NCBI GenBank assembly: GCA_045643825.1
Contig: JAZRFV010000012.1
Location: forward strand, 1-64,000
Direction: 5' to 3'
DNA length: 64,000 nucleotides
Source of the DNA: Scatosoma sp045643825
GTDB taxonomy: Bacteria; Bacillota; Clostridia; Christensenellales; Borkfalkiaceae
Below are positions 1-7,770 of this stretch, in pieces; the stretch's first letter is position 1, and the number at the start of each line of letters is the position of its first letter. Under the pieces are notes generated by a model that ran no database searches, was not told the origin of the DNA, and was given only the letters and a program-made list of their open reading frames with translations. The position numbers and the translations under genes are program-made.

Positions 1-410
1 ATATCCCTATCAACGTCATTGCTATATCTTTTTTCCAACACATCCCGATCCGCATCCAGATGGACGATTATATCCGCCTTCATATATTCTACATCTTCCA
101 AAAAGTTAATATAGTCCGACATTACGGTATTTGCACAAGGATGATGGTAATAATAAAAAGAAGATTCTTCTATCGAACGAATTACAAGGCCATTTTTTGC
201 ACTTTGCTTGATTATTTTATTTTCCTCATTTATTCGTTGAAAATATAATTTTTGATAATCTATAAAATCTTCCGCCTTTGAGATATCCCTGCCGTTTAAA
301 GGGAATTGAAACCCTTCAAAAACGAGGAATTCCTCTTTCAGCTTCGCAAAATTAAATAACGTCGTCTTTCCTACACCGTGCGGGCCTAAAACCAAAATTA
401 TTTTTCCCAT
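1..410 (-). CDS. P-loop nucleotide kinase-like protein, partial (C-terminus beyond the window)
   Basis: An open frame starts at the ATG complementary to 408-410 and runs off the left edge, so only about 136 residues are visible. It begins MGKIILVLGPHGVGKTTLFN, a textbook Walker A motif (GPHGVGKT). Further on it has FEGFQ and an LDADRDVLEKR stretch like the lid region of thymidylate-kinase-type enzymes. The same layout is seen in three other proteins of this operon (1122-2609, 4881-5489, 5489-6064), so this is the fourth paralogue. It follows the Toprim gene with a 1-bp gap and is probably the next gene of the operon. The substrate is unknown. Confidence 0.75.
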   Translation of the reverse strand, partial: MGKIILVLGPHGVGKTTLFNFAKLKEEFLVFEGFQFPLNGRDISKAEDFIDYQKLYFQRINEENKIIKQSAKNGLVIRSIEESSFYYYHHPCANTVMSDYINFLEDVEYMKADIIVHLDADRDVLEKRYSNDVDRD

Positions 411-411
411 A

Positions 412-1125
412 TTACTTAATCCCTTCCAAGAAAGCTGCTATTGCTTCCCTAAAACCATTTCTATCATACAAGAGCCACTCATTTGCGTCTTTTATCCCTT
501 GGGGATACTTATTCATTACAACACAAGGAATACCATTATTAAAAAACATCGTCTTTATATCACAATTCGCCGTAACGCCAATTTCATCAGAATCACACAT
601 GATAATAATCTTTTTCTTCTCAATATTTTCTTTATACTTTTTAACCAATGGTTCTAATACGGTATGACAATTAGCCACGCGATTCATAGCAATTGCGGGA
701 TACCCCAATTCTTCTAAACTAAGGGCATCCGTCCAAGTCTCCACAATAAACAATACCTTTTCGTCATCCATTAAATGGTAAGAATTAAATATCTTCCCTA
801 ATCCTCTATCGATTTCACCTATGTATATATGCTTGTGAAATGAACAATTAGGCGTTTTTATATAATCCGCTCTTCGCCTAATCATAATATAATCAAGCCC
901 GCCATTAACATCAAATCCAGGGATTACATATTGATAAATATTAAAAAACGCCTCACCTTCTTGAGAGAACACATCTCTAATTTCATCAATATCTATATCT
1001 TTCGTTAATTGAAACAAATTAAACTTCTTGAGTGTATTCCTCGAAAATCCTTTAGATTCAAAAAACTCAATATTCTCACCTTTATTGGAATATAATGCTT
1101 GATACAACTTTTCCAAATTCATCAT
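412..1125 (-). CDS. Toprim-domain protein, DnaG-like, without a visible primase zinc finger
   Basis: 237 residues. The C-terminal half carries a Toprim fold signature: VLFIVETWTDALS with the conserved Glu at residue 129, then IIIMCDSDEIG with the DxD at 178 and 180, then GIKDANEWLL, which resembles the GKDPDE segment of DnaG-type primases. No N-terminal CxxC/CxxH zinc finger and no obvious RNAP-like catalytic core precede it; residues 1-110 are unrecognised. The start overlaps the stop of the upstream kinase-radical SAM gene in an ATGA arrangement, which suggests translational coupling. Toprim domains act in primases, topoisomerases, OLD nucleases and RNase M5. Which of these applies cannot be told here, and the metabolic-looking neighbourhood is unusual for it. 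Confidence 0.65.
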   Translation of the reverse strand: MMNLEKLYQALYSNKGENIEFFESKGFSRNTLKKFNLFQLTKDIDIDEIRDVFSQEGEAFFNIYQYVIPGFDVNGGLDYIMIRRRADYIKTPNCSFHKHIYIGEIDRGLGKIFNSYHLMDDEKVLFIVETWTDALSLEELGYPAIAMNRVANCHTVLEPLVKKYKENIEKKKIIIMCDSDEIGVTANCDIKTMFFNNGIPCVVMNKYPQGIKDANEWLLYDRNGFREAIAAFLEGIK

Positions 1126-2609
1126 TTAATCAATATTTCCTTGTCCCCACTGACACCACCGATGGAGTCATCCGCAAAAGCCCTTGTACACCTGTTACAC
1201 GGGGGTAAATCTGCACATTGCAACTTTGAGTGTTTCTCCCTAATCTTCCTTATTTTTTCACCATTAAAGATTTCCATAATTGCATCCGTCTTAATATTCC
1301 CAAGATTGAATGTATTTTCATAATCCCAACAACAAGCCCCAACACTTCCGTCAGAATAAACAACCAACATATTAAACGGATCTGTACACGCCCGCTTTTG
1401 AACCATGGATAAATCTCCACCGACAGAAGACATCCCCCCGTCAAGATAATTATGCATTCTTTTTATAAAAATCTCACACGGATATTGTCCCCAAAACCGC
1501 TTAAATTCTTCTACTTCTTCAAGGTTATCCTTATAGGTTAACATTTGAAGTATAACTTTCACCTCACGAGAAGCGCTCTTCAATATTTCAAATAAACCAA
1601 GAACATTACGTTTAACGACATCATAATTCAATCCAACTCTAATCGATTCGTAAGTATCTTTATGGACGCCATCAATACTTAAATATATAGTATCAATCCC
1701 TGATTCTACTAACCGCCTCGCTGTATTGTTATCCAACAAAGATGCATTCGTATTAATTGCAATTTCTTTGCAATTGGTATACTCCCTAATTTTAGCAACC
1801 CGTTCACATATTAAGGGATCCAATAAAGGCTCTCCTTCCTTATGCATAAAGATTGTCGTTCTCGATAAATCAATGCCAGCAAGTTCCCTTACAACTTTTG
1901 AAAATGTCGCTTCATCCATTGTGTGTATTTTTCTTTTCATCTTGGGATGCGGACACATAATACATCTTGCATTACACGCATTGGTTGTCTCGATATATAG
2001 ACGTTCCGGCACCGATTTTTTATTTTTCTCATTCCACTTGATGTTAATCCATTCAACAACCCACTCTAAAACTTCTAATGCGCTTAAATTGTTGGTGTCT
2101 AACACCTCCGTATACTCCAACTTTTTAATAAAATTGCCCAAATGTGGATTCCAAATATTATTCCAAGAATCCATATTCAATCTTGGCTTCGTCTCATCAT
2201 GTTCCTTTCTATCATATAAAGTGTCCCTGTCAGCATCTAACCAAAGAATATGATCCGCTCTATATGAAGATATTAAGCTTATACTATCCCTTAAGTGCGT
2301 TTCAACATCCCATTCAACCCCATATTTTAATTTAGGGGCATATTGCGCGTAAAACAAGCATTCTTCAGGCCCACGCAAAAGAATTACCAGTTTATCACTT
2401 TTGATAAGCTCTTCAAACTCTCGTGCTTCCCTTTCCATATAAGCGCGCTCATTTTGATAAAATTCATCCTCGTTTGCTTGATTTAATCCATTTTTTATTT
2501 TTCTAAATCCTTCCCTAAATATCGCATTGGGGAATCTTTGTCTCAATCCCGCGATTAACGTACTTTTTCCAACGGCTTTGTACCCATTTATTTCAATAAT
2601 TAACCCCAC
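1122..2609 (-). CDS. Fusion protein: P-loop kinase domain + radical SAM/SPASM enzyme
   Basis: 495 residues from a GTG start, preceded by AAAGGAG at 7-nt spacing. Residues 1-190 are a P-loop kinase: Walker A GYKAVGKST at 9-17, FREGFRK at 31-37, LLRGPEE near 78-83 and WLDADRDTLYDRK near 123-135. Residues 200-495 are a radical SAM enzyme with C212, C216 and C219 (CNARCIMC) for the 4Fe-4S/SAM cluster. A Cys-rich SPASM-type tail follows (ACCWDY, then CADLPPCNRC) that should hold further clusters. The kinase half is closest to the free-standing kinase at 4881-5489 (shared REGFRK and RGP segments). Radical SAM/SPASM proteins usually modify peptides or sugars; no precursor peptide is evident. The reading frame is continuous, so the fusion looks genuine. 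Confidence 0.8.
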   Translation of the reverse strand: MGLIIEINGYKAVGKSTLIAGLRQRFPNAIFREGFRKIKNGLNQANEDEFYQNERAYMEREAREFEELIKSDKLVILLRGPEECLFYAQYAPKLKYGVEWDVETHLRDSISLISSYRADHILWLDADRDTLYDRKEHDETKPRLNMDSWNNIWNPHLGNFIKKLEYTEVLDTNNLSALEVLEWVVEWINIKWNEKNKKSVPERLYIETTNACNARCIMCPHPKMKRKIHTMDEATFSKVVRELAGIDLSRTTIFMHKEGEPLLDPLICERVAKIREYTNCKEIAINTNASLLDNNTARRLVESGIDTIYLSIDGVHKDTYESIRVGLNYDVVKRNVLGLFEILKSASREVKVILQMLTYKDNLEEVEEFKRFWGQYPCEIFIKRMHNYLDGGMSSVGGDLSMVQKRACTDPFNMLVVYSDGSVGACCWDYENTFNLGNIKTDAIMEIFNGEKIRKIREKHSKLQCADLPPCNRCTRAFADDSIGGVSGDKEILIK

Positions 2610-2621
2610 ATTACCACTCCT

Positions 2622-3557
2622 TTATAAGTTCTCTAAATAGTTCCCAACAGCCGAAACAGTCTCATCAAATGTATGCGTATTTAAATATCCAATTAAATCA
2701 AACTTCAAATCCTCTCTAAACAAACAAGGCTTAATCAATCCATTACTTGTTAATCTTATGGCTGCTATCCCCTCTTTGCAATATACAATTTTAGGACAAT
2801 TGCTACAATTTTTTAAGAAGTTAAATTTATTTAATTGATTAATCTTTAAATTGATTACCCCGCCTCCCTTAAGGTATAATCTCCACGAATCAATGCTATT
2901 CGAATTTGTCCACTTTTGTTCTTCAACGATTTCATACTTATCGATAATCATTTGCCTTATTTCATCAAACGAATAATAGAATTTATAGATATCCTCATCC
3001 TTATCGCTTAAATAATTCAAGATATCCAAAACGATATTATTCTTTTGTATAAACCTTAACACATCGAAAAACTCCGTTTCATTCTCCCCCTTCAAAACAA
3101 CATAATTAACTTTACCCAACATAGATTTTTCTTTTAAATGCAAAATCGTATCCATCATAGAAGCCAGCTGTTTTGCATTCCCCTTGGTAATTTCCTTAAA
3201 ATGTTGTATGTCGAACCCGTGCAATGAAACATTGATACGATTTAAACCCGCTTCCATACACTGATCAATTTTTTCTTTTGAGACAATCCCATTTGTAATC
3301 ATAGAAATGTCCAGTTCGGGGCTTTTTTGTCTTATTTGGGCTATCACCTTATCCAGCGCTGGATATAGAGTAGGTTCCCCACCCATAATTTTTACTTTTT
3401 TAATACCACAATGCAAAAGAACATCTATGCATTGCAACATTTCATCCTGATTAATCTCTTTAGAATCCTGAAAACCAGCACCTTCTTTATGACAAAAAAA
3501 ACAATTTAAGTTACATTTCTCTGTAACAATCACTCTTAAATATTTGATATTATGCAT
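2622..3557 (-). CDS. Radical SAM protein, MoaA-like
   Basis: 311 residues. The radical SAM cluster motif CNLNCFFC places cysteines at 15, 19 and 22, followed by MGGEPTLYP and SMITNGI, the usual SAM-binding strands. The C-terminus has CSNCPKIVYC and then IAAIRLTSNGLIKPCLF, which resembles the second 4Fe-4S cluster region of MoaA (GTP 3',8-cyclase). No other molybdopterin genes are nearby, so a MoaA-like enzyme in another pathway is more likely than true molybdenum cofactor synthesis. It lies 12 bp upstream of the kinase-radical SAM gene and 6 bp downstream of the glycosyltransferase. The ribosome-binding site is weak, so translation may depend on the upstream gene. Confidence 0.75.
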   Translation of the reverse strand: MHNIKYLRVIVTEKCNLNCFFCHKEGAGFQDSKEINQDEMLQCIDVLLHCGIKKVKIMGGEPTLYPALDKVIAQIRQKSPELDISMITNGIVSKEKIDQCMEAGLNRINVSLHGFDIQHFKEITKGNAKQLASMMDTILHLKEKSMLGKVNYVVLKGENETEFFDVLRFIQKNNIVLDILNYLSDKDEDIYKFYYSFDEIRQMIIDKYEIVEEQKWTNSNSIDSWRLYLKGGGVINLKINQLNKFNFLKNCSNCPKIVYCKEGIAAIRLTSNGLIKPCLFREDLKFDLIGYLNTHTFDETVSAVGNYLENL

Positions 3558-3563
3558 ACTATA

Positions 3564-4871
3564 TCATCTCTCAACTTTCCCGTATATATTCTTTCTTCTA
3601 AATATTTTATTAAATATATAAATTGTCGGGCCTATACTTTTGATGTAAATCGCAAGCGGTACAAGCATAAACGCCAAAAATGGCACCCTCTTTTTTATAG
3701 GAGTAATCAAAGTTGCAATCAAAGGATATATATAGCAATAAACCACAAACAATCCCCCCATTGCAATTAACGGGTGAACGACATTAAAAACAGTGGCCAG
3801 AACTATCGACATTAACAAACAAAGAATATATAAATTTGCCGTAAACGCCCATCTAAATTGACTCCATAAGCCTGCTAACAGCGTACCTTTTTTATGGCCC
3901 AAATCATTTCCCGCGCACCACGAGTACGCTTCTTTTAATCTCATACATCCACCAAACCATCTCTTGTGCTGATGAATTAACGCCTTTACGTTATGAGGAA
4001 CGTCATCACTACAATAATTATTGAGTATTGAAACCTTTTCCCCACCCATTGCCAATCGATACCCAATTTGGATGCCATCTGTTACTTCATGCTCCGGGAA
4101 ATTATATTTTTCATAAATTCTTAAAGGAAAAAACTCCCCATGACCTATACAATAAAAATTCCCCTTATGTCTACCTTCCGACTTCGTATAATCAATCCAC
4201 ATCGGTATTTCGCTAATTATCGACCAAGTGTTTTGATATACTGCATTTGCCATCAAAAGAGGATTTTCCTTATTCTCCTTCATTTCCCCGATAGCTTTCA
4301 TGAAAAATGCTGGCTGCTGATAAGAAACACTGTCATCCTCTAAATATTTACAAGCCACTTCCTCTAACGTATCGATCGAAGGTCGAGAGTCCGCATCGTA
4401 TACCCCAATAATATCCACATGATTATTTGCCAAAAACGATTTCGCGGCATAATTAAGCTGAGTTGCTCTATCCCCATCTATCATATCCTCTGCCTCAAAA
4501 TAATTTAAGGTAAAATCCTCCCTTTGAGGCATTGCATTCATATAATTCTCTACCACCTCTTTCGTACTTTGAGTAAAACCATACGTGGCCAATGTTGCAT
4601 ATTCGCGTTTTGTCCCAGCAATACATAAGTGAATATCCAAAAAAGCCGAACGCAAACCATTAAAATATTTTATCGTATCCACAATAACGTTTTGTTCTCT
4701 TAAAACGGGGATTAAAATCAACATCGACACTTTCTTATCAATGTTAAATTTCTTATTTTTCCCCTCCCTTACATATTTGCATGTCTTGAATAAATTAAAA
4801 AAATATTTTATGTTCATTAATATGCAAACAAGTATAAATAAACCAACTGAAACCTCTAACACTATTTCCAT
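3564..4871 (-). CDS. Membrane-bound family 2 glycosyltransferase
   Basis: 435 residues. An N-terminal membrane helix (residues about 4-26) is followed by a GT-A domain with LILIPVLREQ, GVYDADSRPS (the DxD-type nucleotide-sugar/metal site), DGIQIGYRLA and a QHKRWFGG segment matching the QxxRW motif of processive GT2 enzymes. At least three hydrophobic segments follow in the last 110 residues. The family moves sugars from nucleotide-activated donors to lipid, polymer or other acceptors at the cytoplasmic face. Donor and acceptor are unknown. Its place among kinases, radical SAM enzymes and an FkbH-like protein suggests it decorates the product of this cluster. Confidence 0.8.
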   Translation of the reverse strand: MEIVLEVSVGLFILVCILMNIKYFFNLFKTCKYVREGKNKKFNIDKKVSMLILIPVLREQNVIVDTIKYFNGLRSAFLDIHLCIAGTKREYATLATYGFTQSTKEVVENYMNAMPQREDFTLNYFEAEDMIDGDRATQLNYAAKSFLANNHVDIIGVYDADSRPSIDTLEEVACKYLEDDSVSYQQPAFFMKAIGEMKENKENPLLMANAVYQNTWSIISEIPMWIDYTKSEGRHKGNFYCIGHGEFFPLRIYEKYNFPEHEVTDGIQIGYRLAMGGEKVSILNNYCSDDVPHNVKALIHQHKRWFGGCMRLKEAYSWCAGNDLGHKKGTLLAGLWSQFRWAFTANLYILCLLMSIVLATVFNVVHPLIAMGGLFVVYCYIYPLIATLITPIKKRVPFLAFMLVPLAIYIKSIGPTIYIFNKIFRRKNIYGKVER

Positions 4872-4880
4872 TTTTTCTAT

Positions 4881-5489
4881 TCACTCCATATTTCGTGCCA
4901 GTACTGCACTGTACAGCACTTTGCCTTTTACGTACTTTATTACCTCTGCTATTTTCGCCTCAATATTGTTTGTTTCCGCATCTACTATGAAAACATCCTC
5001 GTCTCGCTCAATTTCCTTCATCTGGTATGAATTAAATTTCAGCCAAAAATCCGTATTATTTCTATCTTTTAATTGATCATTTTTGATATTTCCAATTAAC
5101 ACTTTATCCGATGCCTTTAAGTAAATCCTATTTTTCGTTCGTAAAGAATTCAGTTCTTGTATCTCTTCTTGTAACAGCTTTGTTACATCCCCCCATTCAG
5201 GATGAAGAAATTTAAGCACAAAATCTATATACATTAAAACATCCGTAGGGCCTCTTGTAAGTAAAACTACACCTTCATGCTTATGAAACTCTCGAAGATC
5301 TTTTATCTCTCGCCGCAAATATTCCCTTTCGTGCTCAATAAACTGTTCGCATATATTTAAATTAAGCCCATCATCCATTTTCCTAAACCCTTCACGGGAA
5401 ATAGTATTGGGAACCTCTTTTTTTACAGCGGAAATGATCGTAGACTTTCCTACGCCTCGTCCCCCCATAAGCTCTACTATTAACGACAT
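4881..5489 (-). CDS. P-loop nucleotide kinase-like protein
   Basis: 202 residues. Walker A is MGGRGVGKST at 8-17. REGFRKMDDGLN and LLTRGPTDVLMY closely parallel the kinase half of the fusion protein at 1122-2609. The family contains small-molecule and nucleotide kinases of the thymidylate/deoxynucleoside type; the substrate cannot be assigned. The gene ends 9 bp before the glycosyltransferase. Its start is at the stop of the preceding kinase, with a weak AGGAGA site about 6 nt upstream, consistent with one transcript. Confidence 0.7.
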   Translation of the reverse strand: MSLIVELMGGRGVGKSTIISAVKKEVPNTISREGFRKMDDGLNLNICEQFIEHEREYLRREIKDLREFHKHEGVVLLTRGPTDVLMYIDFVLKFLHPEWGDVTKLLQEEIQELNSLRTKNRIYLKASDKVLIGNIKNDQLKDRNNTDFWLKFNSYQMKEIERDEDVFIVDAETNNIEAKIAEVIKYVKGKVLYSAVLARNME

Positions 5490-6064
5490 TATTTATCTTC
5501 TCCTATTAAAGTTAGGAACTTATCATATACTTCATCTGGCGTAAGATTATTCGTATCTATAATTTGAGTTCCCTGCATATTTTTATAATAGTCAGCAAAA
5601 TCGTCCAACCATTGCTCCATAAAGATTTTCATCGTTGCGCGTTTGTGATCATCCCCTTCAGCTCGCTTTAAAATTGTCTCTTTGGTTGCATCTAAATAAA
5701 TAATAAAATCAGGGGTGCATTGCTTCGCCAAAGCAATATACTCATCTATCCCAGTGGAATGATAATCTTTCCCATCAAACTTTTCCCTTAAAATGGTTTC
5801 GGTATAATTAACATCTGTATATGGCCCTTTCACCACAACAATAACAGTATCTAATGATTTATAAACTTTATGTTGTGCCACATCGCATGCCAAATATAAT
5901 TTCTCATTAATAATAAAGTCCTCGAATTTTGTCGTATCAAACATAAACTCCTTGCGAGCATATCCATCAATCACAACAAATTCTGGATGTTCTTGCTTTA
6001 TTTTTTTTAAGAGTGTCGTTTTCCCAACAGCCCTTGATCCCTCTAAATATACTATCTTACTCAT
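5489..6064 (-). CDS. P-loop nucleotide kinase-like protein
   Basis: 191 residues. Walker A is EGSRAVGKTT at 8-17, followed by VIDGYARKEF, VVVKGPYTDV and IIYLDATKETILKRAEGDDHKR, the last like the lid/Arg region of thymidylate-kinase-type proteins. The C-terminal IIDTNNLTPDEV matches a similar DTNNL element in the fusion protein at 1122-2609. The start overlaps the stop of the FkbH-like gene (ATGA), which points to coupled translation. It is more divergent from the other three paralogues, suggesting a distinct substrate. Confidence 0.7.
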   Translation of the reverse strand: MSKIVYLEGSRAVGKTTLLKKIKQEHPEFVVIDGYARKEFMFDTTKFEDFIINEKLYLACDVAQHKVYKSLDTVIVVVKGPYTDVNYTETILREKFDGKDYHSTGIDEYIALAKQCTPDFIIYLDATKETILKRAEGDDHKRATMKIFMEQWLDDFADYYKNMQGTQIIDTNNLTPDEVYDKFLTLIGEDK

Positions 6065-7743
6065 TGTTCCTCTATCTTCTTAATATTTTCATTAATACAT
6101 GTAGCTAATCTGTAATATACTTTGGAGGTGAAGTGATTAAAATGATTCACAATATCATCGTCTGAATCAACAAACTCCGAGATATTTATTACTTTGCATT
6201 GTAATTCCTCTGCCACTCTTTGTATGATTTTGTTCGCTTTTATAAAAAGTTGACCGGCTTCAGATTTATTTTCTCTATACCTCTCCTCATTTCCCAAAAT
6301 AATAAATATATTTTTGGCTTTAATGTTTTTAACCACTACTCGTATATGATCTTCAAAATACTCGTCAATATATACATCATTGATATAGTCATAATGCTCA
6401 CGCAAAAACTCAAAATTCTCATGCGTTACATCAAATCCAAGATCATATTTCCCGTTTTTACTATATTTCGCCTCTTCCATATACATTGGTTCATTCGGCA
6501 ATCCCATCGCAAGAAAAAAATTGTTATCTTTCTTTTTATAGACGCCTAAATTTGCCAAAGAAATGGTCGACAAAAAAACAATATCATGTTCCTCATTAAA
6601 TATCGAGGATTCGTAATACAAGTCACTATAACAAGGTGTCTTGCCTGCAAAATTTCTAATATCCTTAATCGGATAGGTTACACTCATTGCCATTGCAGCC
6701 AATCCATTTTGATATATAATTGTTTTTCGGTCCTTGACATATTGAACCTCGTACTTAATATTCTCCGGCAAAAATAATTGCATTCGTTTAAAATCGCATG
6801 ATCCCTTCAAAACAACTTTTAATCCCGTTCTCACATTCGTTAAGTCTATCGTTTCATTATCTTGGTTGATCCAAGGAATCTCTATGCGGTCTAACGATGA
6901 GGCTACCTGCCCAATAATATGGATACGCGGTCGATTTAAATAGTTATATACGTATTGTTCTATACCCATATTTAAAATGCGACAAGAGAAAACAAAATGC
7001 GTTAATTCCCCTTGTTTAATACAATAATATCCAACCAGCCCGTAATCTCCAAAACGATCTTTCACAAACACAACGCCTTTTTCATCAGCATTCGTTATAT
7101 CTTGCCTTATTTCTTCTAATCCTGACCGACGTTTTGTGAAATTTAATTGATTGGTCCTGTGCGCCAACTCGTATATTCGATCCAAATATTGCTCAACATT
7201 ATTCTCAATTTTGAGATTGATTTTACAATGATGCAAAAACTCTTCATTAGAGCAAAACAGTTGTTTTACTTCATCCTTTTTCTCTATATGCTTATAATAG
7301 GTTAATCGCTCACACGTTTCCCCCGTGCTGATCTTATCTAAATAATACCTGTTTAATTCCTCGATAATGAATGGCTGGCTCACCATAATATTAGGGTTGT
7401 AAAATTGAACCTCTTTTAGATTGAAAATTTCATCATCTAAAAACAACACGTTTTCATCCCGTAGATTCAATTTTTTTATTATTGACTTTACACGATACCC
7501 TTTGGATGCGAATGCAATTGAGGGAAACACAAAATAGTCGTATAATTTCAACTCCATCAGCTTTTTATTGGTGGGCATGGGCTCATTATTGGAACAAATA
7601 GAATTAATCACCCCTACAGTCGTTGCATTGCAAACCAAATCGTATGCCTTTGAGCGAAGGGTTATCTCCCCCTCCGATAAGACACCTTTCCATAAGGTAT
7701 TATCTAAATCCCAAATAATACATTTAATCTTATTAAAATCCAC
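6061..7743 (-). CDS. FkbH-like HAD-superfamily (subfamily IIIC) protein with an extra C-terminal domain
   Basis: 560 residues from a GTG start with AAAGGAAGG upstream. It opens with IIWDLDNTLWKG (HAD motif I, D12/D14) and continues with NVLFLDDEIFN (motif III/IV region). A GNAT-like stretch follows (RTNQLNFTKRR, VFVKDRFGDYGLVGYY, FSCRILNMGIEQYV), which is the standard FkbH layout. Known FkbH enzymes load glyceryl units from 1,3-bisphosphoglycerate onto carrier proteins. Here roughly 230 more residues follow, and their end (VINISEFVD, then DIVNHFNHFTSKVYYRLA) resembles the closing Asp-His part of SGNH hydrolases. No acyl carrier protein is encoded nearby, so the acceptor is unknown. Confidence 0.75.
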   Translation of the reverse strand: MDFNKIKCIIWDLDNTLWKGVLSEGEITLRSKAYDLVCNATTVGVINSICSNNEPMPTNKKLMELKLYDYFVFPSIAFASKGYRVKSIIKKLNLRDENVLFLDDEIFNLKEVQFYNPNIMVSQPFIIEELNRYYLDKISTGETCERLTYYKHIEKKDEVKQLFCSNEEFLHHCKINLKIENNVEQYLDRIYELAHRTNQLNFTKRRSGLEEIRQDITNADEKGVVFVKDRFGDYGLVGYYCIKQGELTHFVFSCRILNMGIEQYVYNYLNRPRIHIIGQVASSLDRIEIPWINQDNETIDLTNVRTGLKVVLKGSCDFKRMQLFLPENIKYEVQYVKDRKTIIYQNGLAAMAMSVTYPIKDIRNFAGKTPCYSDLYYESSIFNEEHDIVFLSTISLANLGVYKKKDNNFFLAMGLPNEPMYMEEAKYSKNGKYDLGFDVTHENFEFLREHYDYINDVYIDEYFEDHIRVVVKNIKAKNIFIILGNEERYRENKSEAGQLFIKANKIIQRVAEELQCKVINISEFVDSDDDIVNHFNHFTSKVYYRLATCINENIKKIEEQ

Positions 7744-7770
7744 TTCCAGACCTTCCTTTCATGCACCTAA

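Noticed and set aside
60..248. 62-codon plus-strand frame at the left edge
   Set aside because: It lies opposite the partial P-loop kinase, which has a clear Walker A motif.
2622..3557. Calling this gene moaA
   Set aside because: The radical SAM and C-terminal cluster motifs are MoaA-like, but no other molybdopterin genes are present and the operon context is different.
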